Below are positions 22,114-22,124 of a stretch of DNA of 22,124 bases, piece by piece. The first letter of the stretch is position 1, and each line of letters opens with the position of its first letter. The notes below the pieces were generated by a model, which was given only the letters and a program-made list of their open reading frames with translations, was not told the origin of the DNA and searched no databases. The position numbers were made by a program, and so were the translations under genes. The stretch is from an uncultured Bacteroidales bacterium (GTDB lineage Bacteria; Bacteroidota; Bacteroidia; Bacteroidales; Paludibacteraceae): the NCBI GenBank assembly GCA_900542355.1, contig UQNE01000027.1, positions 1-22,124 of the forward strand. The letters are read 5' to 3'.

Positions 22114-22124
22114 AGTTGGAGAGT

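Overview
The window looks like a chromosomal segment of a Bacteroidota bacterium, most likely order Bacteroidales. I infer this from protein types (Bacteroidetes-style TonB-dependent receptor, DUF389 protein, secreted endonuclease with a type IX-like tail), from leaders poor in Shine-Dalgarno sequence, and from several promoters matching the Bacteroides form TTG-N20-TAnnTTTG. Genus cannot be fixed by eye. I see no rRNA, tRNA, insertion sequence, prophage or CRISPR array.

Layout. (1) 1-2496, + strand: a 5'-truncated TonB-dependent receptor followed by a small exported heavy-metal-associated (HMA) protein, then terminators. (2) 2948-8805, - strand: a five-gene efflux operon, in transcription order lipoprotein, TolC-like outer membrane channel, HlyD-like adaptor and two ABC-2 permeases. 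No ATPase gene is present. (3) 9054-9920, + strand: a divergent AraC-family regulator. The shared intergenic region holds two promoters and a 21-bp-spaced direct repeat that looks like the regulator's operator. (4) 10158-12924, - strand: Fe-type superoxide dismutase, rubrerythrin and a DUF389 membrane protein, an oxidative-stress cluster. A perfect 15-bp inverted repeat lies between the last two. (5) 13171-14985, - strand: thiamine-monophosphate kinase and a HAD hydrolase, each with its own promoter. (6) 15582-17180, + strand: a secreted endonuclease. (7) 17283-21983, + strand: ligA, a conserved hypothetical, dapA and a helical-repeat hypothetical. The first three overlap by a few bases and the fourth follows 24 nt later, so they are probably one operon ended by the hairpin at the right edge.

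Most genes are ordinary housekeeping or envelope functions. The least explained features are non-coding: a 9-bp-period CTAG-rich array (13042-13140), five tandem 11-bp repeats (15217-15271), several intergenic repeats with a 14-bp period, and the 15-bp inverted repeat around an 88-bp segment at 11612-11729. The most interesting coding context is the efflux operon without an ATPase, led by an unrecognised lipoprotein. Nothing here proves a new system. These are the places I would examine first.
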